Below, piece by piece: positions 30,199-40,677 of a stretch of 64,000 bases of DNA. Origin of the DNA: Rhynchopus sp. YZ270_cl-10 (lineage: Eukaryota > Euglenozoa > Diplonemea > Diplonemida > Diplonemidae); contig OZ037899.1 in the NCBI GenBank assembly GCA_964035575.1, forward strand, positions 1,256,384 through 1,320,383, read 5' to 3'. Below the pieces are notes generated by a model. The model ran no database searches. It worked only from the letters and a program-made list of their open reading frames with translations, and was not told the DNA's origin. Position 1 is the stretch's first letter; every line of letters starts with the position of its first letter. A program made the position numbers and the translations under genes.

Positions 30199-33100
30199 AT
30201 GTTGCGCACCCTTGTGGGTTTGGCGATGTTGTGGACAGTTCAGGCGGTCGGGGAGAGGTGCTCTGTAGATTCGCAATGCTCGGCGAAGCAGGAATGTACC
30301 GCCATTAATGGTGGAAGCACTAAAAAGTGTTGGTGTCCTGGCATGATGGAGACTCCTCAGGTATTATGGAAAGGAGACGAATGTAACTGCAATAGTGATG
30401 TTACATGCAGCTCGAGAGGACGCTGTTCGGACGCTGCGATTTCCGTGTGCGAATGTTATCCTCATTCTTTTGGTCCGCATTGTGACATCTACTGCAAGGA
30501 TGAATACTGCCAGGGCCGTGGGACTTGCAATCAGGATGGAAGCTGCGCTTGCGTAGGTGATTGGACAGGCCCAAAGTGCGAATGCAGCCCTTCAGAGACA
30601 TGCAACGGGAACGGGGCGTGCGATCCATCCACGCTTAAGTGCACGTGTGCGCCTGGTTGGACTGGGGTATACTGCAACATCGAGTGCACCCCTCGCGCCC
30701 CTGGCGTACCGTGCGATTCACAAGGTACCTGCGGGACAGACCAAGACTGTGGACAGAACCAGCATTGCGACGACACGTCCAACTGTCTCTGTAACCCGGG
30801 CTTTATTGGAGCGAACTGCGACGAGCCATGTACGCTCTGTGGTAACAACGGACATTGCGATCCCAAGACCCCATATGGTCTTCCCTGCATCTGCGATGCT
30901 AATCATTATGGTTCTTATTGTAAGACTTTTTGTGACGATGCGCAATGCGGCCACGGGAAATGCCATGCTACAGGTGCTTGCGAATGCGACGGTGATTGGG
31001 TGGATTGGAAAGGTGCAACCTGCGACTGCAGTCCTTCGGTTACCTGCAGTGGGAACGGCAAATGTGAAGGTGTTTCGTCCAAGTGCAAATGCGACAACGG
31101 TTGGCTTGGTACTGCATGTGACGTTCCCTGCGACCCTGCTACAACATGCAGTGGCCACGGCACCTGCGTTCCGCATGCAACTGAGCCATGCCAGTGTGAG
31201 CCAAATTGGCACAACAAGGATTGCAGTGTCTTCTGCACCCCGTCGACAACGTGCAGCGGGAATGGGGTCTGCCTGGGGGATGGGTCGTGCAAATGTTCTG
31301 CTAACTGGTTCGGGAAGGACTGTGCTGTTTACTGCAACCCGTCGACAACGTGCACCGGGCTTGGGGTCTGCCTAGGGGATGGGTCGTGCAAATGTTCTGC
31401 TTTCTGGTTCGGGAAGGACTGTGCTGTTCACTGCAACCCGTCTACAACGTGCAGCGGGAATGGGGTCTGCCTCGGGGGTGCGTCGTGCAAATGTTCGGGT
31501 AACTGGATGGGGGCGAACTGTGATCAATGTTCTGCTAACTGGATGGGGAAGGACTGTGCTGTGTTCTGCGACCCAGCGACAACTTGCAGTGGGAATGGGG
31601 CATGCCTGCCGGATGGGTCGTGCAAATGTTCTGCTAACTGGATGGGGAAGGACTGTGCTGTGTTCTGCGACCCAGCGACAACGTGCACCGGCCATGGGGT
31701 CTGCCTCGGGGATGGGTCGTGCAAATGTTCTACTTTCTGGAGTGGGAAGGACTGTGCTGTTCACTGCAACCCGTCGACAACTTGCAGTGGGAATGGGGCA
31801 TGCCTGGCGGATGGGTCGTGCAAATGTTCTGCTAACTGGATGGGGACGAACTGTGATCAATGTTCTGCTAACTGGATGGGGAAGGACTGTGCTGTGTTCT
31901 GCGACCCAGCGACAACGTGCACCGGCCATGGGGTCTGCCTCGGGGATGCGTCGTGCAAATGTTCTGCTAACTGGTTCGGGAAGGACTGTAGTTCTTTCTG
32001 CAACCCGTCAATGTGCCACTCACGAGGGACATGCGATGCCACCACGGGGAGGTGCAAATGTGACCAGGGGTTCGATGCTGCCACACACTGTCAGATGTGC
32101 CTGCCACATTATTACGGACATCACTGTGAGGTTCATTGCACCGACGACGTCACATGCCATGGTAATGGTCAATGTGATGCAAGCGGGAAATGCCAGTGTG
32201 AGGCTAAGTACAGCGGAACCACGGATTGCGGGCGGCATGCATCGATTTACGGCGACCCACATTACACGAACGTTGACGGCGAAAATTACGATTTCCATGG
32301 TGTTGACCCTTCTGGATACTACGCGTACACAGACGACGAGGTGAGTGTGACTACGTGGAACTACCGCTGCGACGACGCGCGTCCTCACCTTGCTTGTGTG
32401 GGGCACGTGGCCATCCTACAGAAGAGCAACGGGGACATGCTCGAGTTCAAGAGGAAAGAAAACACAGGGATGCAGACTTCTGTCAAACTGATGACGTCGT
32501 GCGGAACGCCGTTTATGACGCTGGCCTCGTGGACGCCCTCGATAGCACTCCCCAGCAGCATGCGGTACTCGGCACCGATTGGGTATGCCGACGGTGTGTC
32601 GGTGTCTCTGCTGGACGCGGCTGGACGTGTCAAAATGGTGCTCTCTCTGCGGGATGCGGGTCTCGCCCCGAACAACGTGCCTCTCAGCTACTCTCTCCAG
32701 GTCAAAGCTGTTGTTTATGAGAAAGGACAACTTGACGGAGAACGGGGTTCGTTCTTTCTTGAGGGGAAGAATAAGAATGCGATGAAGAAGTCAGCTGTGA
32801 CAAAGACGTGTCTGGCAGGACGTTCTGCAGCTGTGTTGAACACTGATGAGGCAACAATCACCATTCCCACGGTAGCAGAGGAGCTGAGAAACTGCCCTTC
32901 GAATGCTGCAAGGGAACATGCCCTTGAGTGCTGCGCTCCAGGGAAGGCATGTGGTACGTGGTATGCGCAGTGCCTGTTTGAGGCGTGTTTGCACCACGTG
33001 CCTGGGAGTGATGACTGCGCCGATGTGCTTGACTCGCTCATGTTCAAGGAGCAGGGGAGCAATAAGTCCTGCTTCTGCCCGAGCGAGACGATGACACCTG

Positions 33101-34470
33101 ACCACGTGTCGCAGACGTGCAGCCTCTGCCAGCCACACTACTACCCACTTCCTGGGCCAGGCGTAGCGGCTGCAGATGCGTGCGCGACCCGATGCACGTC
33201 AGAGGACTGTCCTGAAGAGAGCCCCTACTGCAACAGCCGGGGTGAGTGCTCGACGGCAGAGCAGATGCGTCAGCGTGAGGGGAAACACACACCGGCCCTT
33301 GCAGAGTCCGCGTGGGCGTACCACCTCCCGTCAGACAAGCACCCCTGCGCACCTGGGAAGGCACTCGGCAGGCTTGTAGAGTTGCGTGAGGTACTGACAC
33401 CTGAGAACGTTGGCCCGCTGACGTTTGGCGATGAAGCCATCATGATTGAGGCACGTGTGCGGATGCGGAATGCGACGAATTGGGCACGTATCGTCGACTT
33501 TGGGAACGGTGCAAAGGGGAGCGTCGTGTTCGGGCAGAGAAGGCTGTCGAAGAAGCTGGGCTTTGAGACACATTCCTTCGATGCGTGCAGCACAGCACAG
33601 GGGAGGCGGGTGAACTCATCTGTCGCATTGCCCGAGGACGAGGACGTATGGACGTGGGTGGCGTTCACACTGACTAAGGAAGGGGTGGCGACGATGTACC
33701 ACAACAACGAACCGGTGATCCAGGTGAGTGGGGTGGCGCTGCCTGAGTTTGGTACACGTGTGAAGAACTACGTGAGGACACCGAAGAAGAGAAGCGGGGA
33801 TGGCTGGGACGGAGACATCGAGTACCTTACCTTCAGCACCTGCTTCGTGCGCTCGCCTGTGCTCCCCTCTGAGTGGCACTTCAACCTCCCGAAAGCGAAG
33901 CACCCGTGTGTGCCTGGGGAGGTGCTGGGGCGGATCGTGCAGGTCGATGACGTGCCGCCAGGGGGCAGCGATGTTGGCCCGCTGACGTTTGGTGACGGAG
34001 CCATCATGATTGAGGCACGTGTGCAGATGCGGAATGCGACGAAGTGGGCCAGCATCATCGACTTTGGGAACGGTGCTGCGAAGGGGAGCGTCGTGTTCGG
34101 GCAGAGAAGCGTCTCGAAGAAGCTGAGCTTTGAGTCGCACCCGTTTAAGACGTGCAGCACACAGAACGACACGCGGGATGTGAACTCACGCGTCGCACTG
34201 CCTGAAGATGAGGACGCATGGACGTGGGTGGCGTTCACGTTGACAAAGGACGGAGTGGCGACGATCTACCACAACAACGAACCGGTGACGCAGGTGAGTG
34301 GGGTGGCGCTGCCTGAGTTTGGTACTCGCGTGAAGAACTACGTGCGGGGGAGCCACTCGTCAGGGGATGATGGTAAGTGGGACGGTGCGATCCGTCATCT
34401 GAGTGTGAGCACGTGTTCTGTGCCAGATGCATCTGTTATGCCCATTCCGCCTGTCGTTATTCCACACTGA
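30199..34470 (+). CDS. Secreted multi-EGF, VWD and LamG-like adhesive protein
   Basis: 1,423 residues in one uninterrupted exon. Residues 1-18 are a signal peptide. Residues about 20-675 are some 18-20 EGF/tenascin-like Cys repeats ('C.NGVC..DGSCKCSANWMGKDC'). A central set (31217-31990) is nearly identical, showing recent tandem duplication, including a block with 'GANCDQCSANWMG'. Residues about 680-905 form a von Willebrand type D domain starting at 'GDPHY', followed by a C8-like Cys module ('CCAPGKACGTWYAQC'). Two LamG/concanavalin-like domains follow at about 1037-1215 and 1224-1408 ('IMIEARV.MRNAT', 'DFGNG', 'VVFGQR', 'WTWVAFTLTK'), again a duplicated pair. No transmembrane segment or GPI signal is seen at the C-terminus. 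An extracellular adhesin or matrix protein is inferred. Confidence 0.85.
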   Translation: MLRTLVGLAMLWTVQAVGERCSVDSQCSAKQECTAINGGSTKKCWCPGMMETPQVLWKGDECNCNSDVTCSSRGRCSDAAISVCECYPHSFGPHCDIYCKDEYCQGRGTCNQDGSCACVGDWTGPKCECSPSETCNGNGACDPSTLKCTCAPGWTGVYCNIECTPRAPGVPCDSQGTCGTDQDCGQNQHCDDTSNCLCNPGFIGANCDEPCTLCGNNGHCDPKTPYGLPCICDANHYGSYCKTFCDDAQCGHGKCHATGACECDGDWVDWKGATCDCSPSVTCSGNGKCEGVSSKCKCDNGWLGTACDVPCDPATTCSGHGTCVPHATEPCQCEPNWHNKDCSVFCTPSTTCSGNGVCLGDGSCKCSANWFGKDCAVYCNPSTTCTGLGVCLGDGSCKCSAFWFGKDCAVHCNPSTTCSGNGVCLGGASCKCSGNWMGANCDQCSANWMGKDCAVFCDPATTCSGNGACLPDGSCKCSANWMGKDCAVFCDPATTCTGHGVCLGDGSCKCSTFWSGKDCAVHCNPSTTCSGNGACLADGSCKCSANWMGTNCDQCSANWMGKDCAVFCDPATTCTGHGVCLGDASCKCSANWFGKDCSSFCNPSMCHSRGTCDATTGRCKCDQGFDAATHCQMCLPHYYGHHCEVHCTDDVTCHGNGQCDASGKCQCEAKYSGTTDCGRHASIYGDPHYTNVDGENYDFHGVDPSGYYAYTDDEVSVTTWNYRCDDARPHLACVGHVAILQKSNGDMLEFKRKENTGMQTSVKLMTSCGTPFMTLASWTPSIALPSSMRYSAPIGYADGVSVSLLDAAGRVKMVLSLRDAGLAPNNVPLSYSLQVKAVVYEKGQLDGERGSFFLEGKNKNAMKKSAVTKTCLAGRSAAVLNTDEATITIPTVAEELRNCPSNAAREHALECCAPGKACGTWYAQCLFEACLHHVPGSDDCADVLDSLMFKEQGSNKSCFCPSETMTPDHVSQTCSLCQPHYYPLPGPGVAAADACATRCTSEDCPEESPYCNSRGECSTAEQMRQREGKHTPALAESAWAYHLPSDKHPCAPGKALGRLVELREVLTPENVGPLTFGDEAIMIEARVRMRNATNWARIVDFGNGAKGSVVFGQRRLSKKLGFETHSFDACSTAQGRRVNSSVALPEDEDVWTWVAFTLTKEGVATMYHNNEPVIQVSGVALPEFGTRVKNYVRTPKKRSGDGWDGDIEYLTFSTCFVRSPVLPSEWHFNLPKAKHPCVPGEVLGRIVQVDDVPPGGSDVGPLTFGDGAIMIEARVQMRNATKWASIIDFGNGAAKGSVVFGQRSVSKKLSFESHPFKTCSTQNDTRDVNSRVALPEDEDAWTWVAFTLTKDGVATIYHNNEPVTQVSGVALPEFGTRVKNYVRGSHSSGDDGKWDGAIRHLSVSTCSVPDASVMPIPPVVIPH

Positions 34471-35063
34471 GGGTGAGATGTGCCGAGAAGTCTGCTGGCA
34501 GAATTCGGAACGGAAGCAAAGCGTGCCACAAATATTTTTATCTTGCGTTTTATTATTTACTGCAGCCCACCATGGGGGGATTTAACCCCTTAACCCTTAA
34601 CTCTTGCTTTTCAACCTTTCCATTTACAGGGTCTTCAAATGACCCTCCTTTTTTTTCTACCCAGCTTTCGCTTCCACCACCTTTTTTGCGTGCTCAGTCT
34701 GCCACACAATTTTCTATCGATTGGGTCACAAACCTATTGTGTTGTGTTTGCAATCTTGTTTGCAATCTCAGGATAAACATGGTCAGAATTCCCCTTGTGT
34801 TTTACAAAATTTTTGTGTGCTCCCCTTTCCCCCCCCCCCCTTGTTTTATTGCAAGATGTTGTATTCAATCTTCAATACCTCTGTCTCTTTTTTTTTCTTT
34901 TTTTTCTGCTGTGCCTCAGGCAACGCAACAAGCGAGTTTGTGCAACGGTTGCCCCTCAGGTACCTACCTTATTTTTTCCCCTCATATACATCTGTGATGC
35001 GCCTTAATTTCGTCGGGAATATAATAATTCTCTAGAATATTAGGGTTATTGATCGCACTGCAC

Positions 35064-35100
<37 letters not shown>

Positions 35101-35232
35101 CATTTTTTCTAGTCTAATTATAATGTACCGTTTTGTCAACCATTCGGACCCACATTGCGCCCACATACGCAAAAAACGGTACAATATCTAATTTCGACTA
35201 AATTTTGGAAGATAAAAAAAAAAAAAACACAA

Positions 35233-35518
35233 CGTTTCCCCCCTCTCTCTACATGCGCCACTCACTGTGGTGCTTGGTTATCATATTTCTCAGTTAGAAA
35301 GAAGAGTGCAGAGGTACTTCGCGAGAACTGATGCTATCATTGTTGCTTCCACCCCCCCCTTGTTTTTTCTCGTTTCACTTTTTGTATATTTTATTACTTT
35401 GTAAAGTAGGGAAGTGTCTCGCGTCTGTGTCAATCACTCAATAGTGCCACATCTACAGCCGTAGTTTGCATTGCACACGAGCGCCCACGACCAGCCACTA
35501 TCGCTCCCTTCTTATTTT
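35233..35518. repeat. Duplicated intergenic segment, copy A (empty MITE site)
   Basis: It matches 35757-36320 in order, from CGTTTCCCCCCTCTCTCTAC to CTATCGCTCCCTTCTTATTTT, with small indels. At 35386-35389 the target ATAT is unoccupied. Copy B also has 27 extra bases (near 35812-35838). Confidence 0.85.
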
Positions 35519-35756
35519 ATTTTTTTTGTTGTGGTGGACGGGCTTGCGGTGGTGGACGACACCCGCATCGTGGTGGTGGTGAAGCCGAGGAGAATGCAGG
35601 TGTGCTCTTTCTCTCTCTCTGCTCTGTCGGGGACTCCTACCACCACAGATGGCATGCGTGTCACCCCTCCATTGCAAGTGCCTCAACCTCGCATGTTATC
35701 TCAACCCTTGTTTCCCTATTATTACTCATGCAAGTGCGACACCCCTTACTTGTGTT

Positions 35757-36320
35757 CGTTTCCCCCCTCTCTCTACATGCGCCACTCACTGTGGTGCTTG
35801 GTTATCAGTTCCCGGAGTATTACTAATGCCTCATATTTCTCAGTTAGAAAGAAGAGTTGCAGAGGTACTTCGCGAGAACTGATGCTATCATTGTTGCTTT
35901 TTTTTCTTCTTTTCTTTTTATATTCTTCTTTTCACTTTTTGTATATGGATGAGTGCATAAAACCCCCCCGCCTAAAAGGTAACCTTTTGTACTTATGTGT
36001 GGGAAGTAAATGAAATAACTTCTACTCGGAATTTTTGCTCGATTTTTGCTCATTTGACCTCAGAATGACGTTTCTGAGGTCAGAGGAGGAAATATCGAGC
36101 AAAAAGTCCGAGTGGAAGTTATTTCATTTACACGTACAAAAGGTTACCTGAGGTGGGGGGGGGGGGGGGGGGGGGTTTTATGGATTTGATTTATCCATAT
36201 TTTATTACTGTAAAGTAGGGAAGTGTCTCGTGTCTGTGTCTATCACTCAATAGTGTCATATCAACAGCCGTTAGTTTGCATTGCACACGACCAGCCACTA
36301 TCGCTCCCTTCTTATTTTTT
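35757..36320. repeat. Duplicated intergenic segment, copy B (filled MITE site)
   Basis: Second copy of the segment at 35233-35518, interrupted by the 250-bp MITE at 35947-36196. Confidence 0.85.
35947..36196. mobile_element. 250-bp palindromic MITE with ATAT target duplication
   Basis: The element runs from GGAT to ATCC and is flanked by ATAT (35943-35946 and 36197-36200). Its two arms of about 105 nt are near-complementary (for example AGGTAACCTTTTGTAC and GTACAAAAGGTTACCT; TAAATGAAATAACTT and its complement), with the centre near GACCTCAGAA-TGACG-TTCTGAGGTC. A C-run on the left and a G-run of about 26 on the right flank the arms. The paralogous empty site in copy A defines the ends directly. 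Confidence 0.88.
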
Positions 36321-36880
36321 GTTGTTCACCCTCAGTCCCATTCCCCAGCACAATTTCCCCACCCACACAATCTTCCTTCACCCCTGTAGGTCACAGGGTG
36401 AAGGAAGGAAAAGTATTGAAATCGGGACATGGGTGTTCCACTCATGTCCCTTCGCGCATTTCGGTACCATCCTAGTGCTTTTTATTGTTAGTTTTGGAGC
36501 ATGATGCAATCGCCCCCCAGACTGATGCAAGCAGGACGGGATGCCCCCTTCAGTTGAGCAAGGCACACCCTAAGTCTCACTTAGCGTGCTCTCTTGTGTT
36601 GTTTGAAGGGCGGCAGGCGTGTCTTGTTCGAAACTCACATTTTTCGTTCATTGCCCATTGATTCAAATTTCCCGTATATAGTGTTTGAATGTGTGCGAAA
36701 CGACAAAAGAAGTGGATACTTTGTTAGCTACTTCCCTACGCCCCCCCACTCAACCACAAAGGGCCATATTCTGCGCAACAATTACCCTCACTAGGCATCA
36801 ATCACCGCCCAACCACACATTCCAGAGAGACACAGAGCTCCTTCTTGTCTCACGACTTGGCACCACTCTAGCCTAAGGGG

Positions 36881-39010
36881 CACTTGACACGCGCAAGGTT
36901 GGAACACGATTCGGAGTTGGTATTGGAGGAGCGGCAGAAGTGGGACGACTGTGCTCCAACGTCAGAACATGCTACAGGTGGTGCGCGACTCTGGGTTCTT
37001 GGCTGTGGAGATTGAGTTCATTGCGATTCAGCGTCTTGGCGATTCCAAGTATGAAGCAAACTTCGCCCGGCGTGTTGCGAATCGAATCGTGTGCTACCTG
37101 CCGAAGTACTGTGCCCTGGGGTGGTCGCAATGTTTGGAAGCAATCGCACAGGACTTCGAAGGGAAGGACGAGTCTCCGCTGAACGATGTTACGAAAGCAG
37201 TGCTGAAGAAGGCGCTGAACTACGAGGGCCCGTGTTGCTTGCAGTGGACGAGCTGAACAGAGACCCCGACCCCGGAACGAAAAACCTGGCTCATCTGTGT
37301 GAGATCGTGGACTATTCGCTGAGCAGGGGCAACGCCAACGACAGGATCCTGCTGGCCGTGTCTGTGTACAACCTTGTGGACCTGGGAGAATTTGCCACTG
37401 GTTCGAAACGCGACCTGGTGCACCAGGAGTTGCCACCATCCTGCCTGTGTTGCTGGACTCGAGTGTGGAGAACTGCTTGCCGGACTGGTTGATGCTGTTC
37501 TTCAACAAGGAGAGATGTCCTGACGTCCTACTACCAAGTTTGGCAGCAGGTTTGAACGGGCCTCTAACTCTTATCACTCATCGGTTTCAGGGACTTTTAA
37601 CTCTCTTTTCAAAGTTCTTTTCATCTTTCCATCACTGTAGATGTGCTGCCGTGGGCGCGAAGCAGCCGATACCCTACGCAACCGTGGCGAAGCTGCTGAC
37701 CGAGAGCGGGGGTCACCCTCGACGGGTCGAAGCCCTGATCGCGAAAGTGGATGCGCTCAGCGAAGAGGTGCGGATGAATAAGAGGAACAGGAGCGCTGAT
37801 GAGGTCCTGGCGTCGGTACGTGCTGTGACTTTGTGTTGGTGTTGCCAACCGCGGACAGAAATCGTGCGGGGCGTGTTGTGTTCGCTGTGCAGTGCAAGCA
37901 CTCGGCGAAGGACGTGGCAGGCAAGAAAGGACTTCACGCTCTGGCATACTTCCGCTACGGGAGGACACTGCTTGGAAGCGGACGAGGTACCTCCAGAAGA
38001 ACAAGAAAGCGGCCAAAAGGTATGCCCACTCGTGGAGGCTTTCCGTGTCTCGGACCACATGCATCTTTCACAGCGTCGAGAATTCGTTTCGGAAGCTTTT
38101 CTGCAATATCGTCGAGCAGACTCGGACACGAGAGGGGAGTACCACCTGGGGGGCACAAAGATGTCGCGTTTTGGCGAGTTCTACGTCGACCACGTGAGCT
38201 TTGCAGACCACGTGATGACGCCACAGGAGGCACGTGCGCCGTGCCTCTGGGAGGTGCTCCGGTGGCGGATGTGTGTGCACAACGCGGTGCTGTGTGCGGT
38301 GTGGTACGTGCGCAGGACGGGACAACTGTGCGGGAGCTGTGCATCGGGGATGGTGTGTTCGTTCAACCGCTGCGAGGCACGCTGTGCGCTGGCAGACATC
38401 GGACAGGAGGGGCCCTTTGACGCAAGCCTGTTCGCGTACGTGCCGCTCGAGTTTTGCTACGAAGACCTGTCTGCACACGCCCACGCAGTGCCGGCGGAGC
38501 TGTTCCCCACGGACAGGCGCGAGCAGGAGTTCCCGTACGAAAGTGTGACGGACATGAGGTCGCGTACGGTGAGTGTGGACTTTGGGCTGTCTGCGGTGTG
38601 ACGCTGTCGTTTGCAGCCGCACACAGCGGGGCAGACGGGTGTGCTGCTGCAGTCTGCAGCGGCCGAGGATGCAGAAGCGTGCACAGGGGTGGACGAAGTT
38701 CCTTGCAGAGTCGACTGCGTCGTGGGGTGCGTTCTCACAGAAGCCGGCAGTGTTCGACACGATTCTCGGGATGTGCACCCTGCAGCCGCAGCTGGCGCTG
38801 TGGACGAAACAGGACTCGACGTTCGCAGACGGGATTGTGGACCTGGCACCAGTTCGGGGCGGCGATCTGGGAGTGGTTCGTGACACACCACGTGCTTGGA
38901 GACGACTTCTGGGTGGGGAAGGTGTTCAACCGTGCGAGCCTTGGGCTGCCTACAAAACACGCCCACAGACCATATCCTATACACATTACTCTTATTCGTG
39001 ACCACACATC
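36881..39010 (+). pseudogene. Decayed NTPase/nuclease multicopy gene (RHS/Crinkler-like)
   Basis: Coding-like composition and recognisable pieces are spread over about 2 kb but the reading frame is broken several times. Parts in order are a segment like a P-loop neighbourhood, a Walker-B-like 'VLLAVDELNRDP', a 'FATGSKRDL' segment, a 'GGHPRRVEALI' helical segment, and a beta-strand 'VVFAVQCK' resembling the core of PD-(D/E)XK nucleases. This order resembles the retrotransposon-hot-spot and Crinkler-type NTPase-nuclease families common in trypanosomes and other protists. The family call is tentative. The gene looks dead. Confidence 0.4.
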
Positions 39011-39389
39011 TTTGTCTACACTAACCAAACCAAAGCAAAGAGGAGAAGCCACAAGCGAACAGGTACGGTCGGAGCGAGGACAGAGGCAGCGACGATGCAG
39101 CTCTCCTCAGAGGGTAGAGTACGGGTTCATGATGCTTGTGGCAGGCGGCAGGTGGCGATGTTTGGGGAGGTCAGCGCATCATCATCTGGGACTACACGAC
39201 AGAGCGGCACACTGCGACAGACAGGGACGCTTTGCTCCTCCGCAGGGGTGCGAGGGTTGGCACTAGGAGTTGAAGTTGAAGGGTTGATCGACTGCTGAGG
39301 TCGCACCTGTTTGATGGGATGACAGCTGGGTGCACGCTGCGTTGGATGTGAGCACACTGTCACAGGACAAGCACATGTGCATCAGTCTT
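39011..39389. other. Stretch before 13-mer array
   Basis: No gene. GC-balanced sequence that may be further decayed coding DNA of the preceding relic; nothing recognisable. Confidence 0.4.
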
Positions 39390-40598
39390 CCTTGCACAGC
39401 ATCCTTGCACAGCATCCTTGCACAGCATCCTTGCACAGCATCCTTGCACAGCATCCTTGCACAGCATCCTTGCACAGCATCCTTGCACAGCATCCTTGCA
39501 CAGCATCCTTGCACAGCATCCTTGCACAGCATCCTTGCACAGCATCCTTGCACAGCATCCTTGCACAGCATCCTTGCACAGCATCCTTGCACAGCATCCT
39601 TGCACAGCATCCTTGCACAGCATCCTTGCACAGCATCCTTGCACAGCATCCTTGCACAGCATCCTTGCACAGCATCCTTGCACAGCATCCTTGCACAGCA
39701 TCCTTGCACAGCATCCTTGCACAGCATCCTTGCACAGCATCCTTGCACAGCATCCTTGCACAGCATCCTTGCACAGCATCCTTGCACAGCATCCTTGCAC
39801 AGCATCCTTGCACAGCATCCTTGCACAGCATCCTTGCACAGCATCCTTGCACAGCATCCTTGCACAGCATCCTTGCACAGCATCCTTGCACAGCATCCTT
39901 GCACAGCATCCTTGCACAGCATCCTTGCACAGCATCCTTGCACAGCATCCTTGCACAGCATCCTTGCACAGCATCCTTGCACAGCATCCTTGCACAGCAT
40001 CCTTGCACAGCATCCTTGCACAGCATCCTTGCACAGCATCCTTGCACAGCATCCTTGCACAGCATCCTTGCACAGCATCCTTGCACAGCATCCTTGCACA
40101 GCATCCTTGCACAGCATCCTTGCACAGCATCCTTGCACAGCATCCTTGCACAGCATCCTTGCACAGCATCCTTGCACAGCATCCTTGCACAGCATCCTTG
40201 CACAGCATCCTTGCACAGCATCCTTGCACAGCATCCTTGCACAGCATCCTTGCACAGCATCCTTGCACAGCATCCTTGCACAGCATCCTTGCACAGCATC
40301 CTTGCACAGCATCCTTGCACAGCATCCTTGCACAGCATCCTTGCACAGCATCCTTGCACAGCATCCTTGCACAGCATCCTTGCACAGCATCCTTGCACAG
40401 CATCCTTGCACAGCATCCTTGCACAGCATCCTTGCACAGCATCCTTGCACAGCATCCTTGCACAGCATCCTTGCACAGCATCCTTGCACAGCATCCTTGC
40501 ACAGCATCCTTGCACAGCATCCTTGCACAGCATCCTTGCACAGCATCCTTGCACAGCATCCTTGCACAGCATCCTTGCACAGCATCCTTGCACAGCAT
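39390..40598. repeat. 13-bp tandem array, 93 perfect copies
   Basis: The unit CCTTGCACAGCAT fills 1,209 bp, exactly 93 copies, and I saw no variant. Because 13 is not a multiple of 3 and the unit lacks stops in these phases, long frames are open on both strands; they are artefacts. Perfect homogeneity indicates very recent expansion. Confidence 0.97.
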
Positions 40599-40608
40599 CC
40601 TGGCCACT

Positions 40609-40675
40609 CCGGTGCACAGGGGGCACGTCCGGTGCACAGGGGGCGCACCCCAAAACGGTGCACAGGGGGCGCCCA
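40609..40675 (+). repeat. 16-mer motif array, forward, 3 copies
   Basis: Three copies of CCGGTGCACAGGGGGCG (the first ends GGCAC), spaced 20-27 bp. They directly follow the 13-mer array and precede the tandem long repeats. Confidence 0.85.
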
Positions 40676-40677
40676 AA

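Larger units (their letters stand above)
34471..36880. other. Intergenic with segmental duplication and exon-like scraps
   Basis: No complete gene. It holds T-runs, the duplicated segment and the palindromic MITE listed separately. Two short stretches resemble isolated exons: 34920-34959, with a long pyrimidine tract and CAG before and CAG/GTACCT after; and about 35527-35598, coding-like Val/Asp-rich and followed by CAG/GTGTGC. They may be remnants of the multicopy gene further right. Confidence 0.45.
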
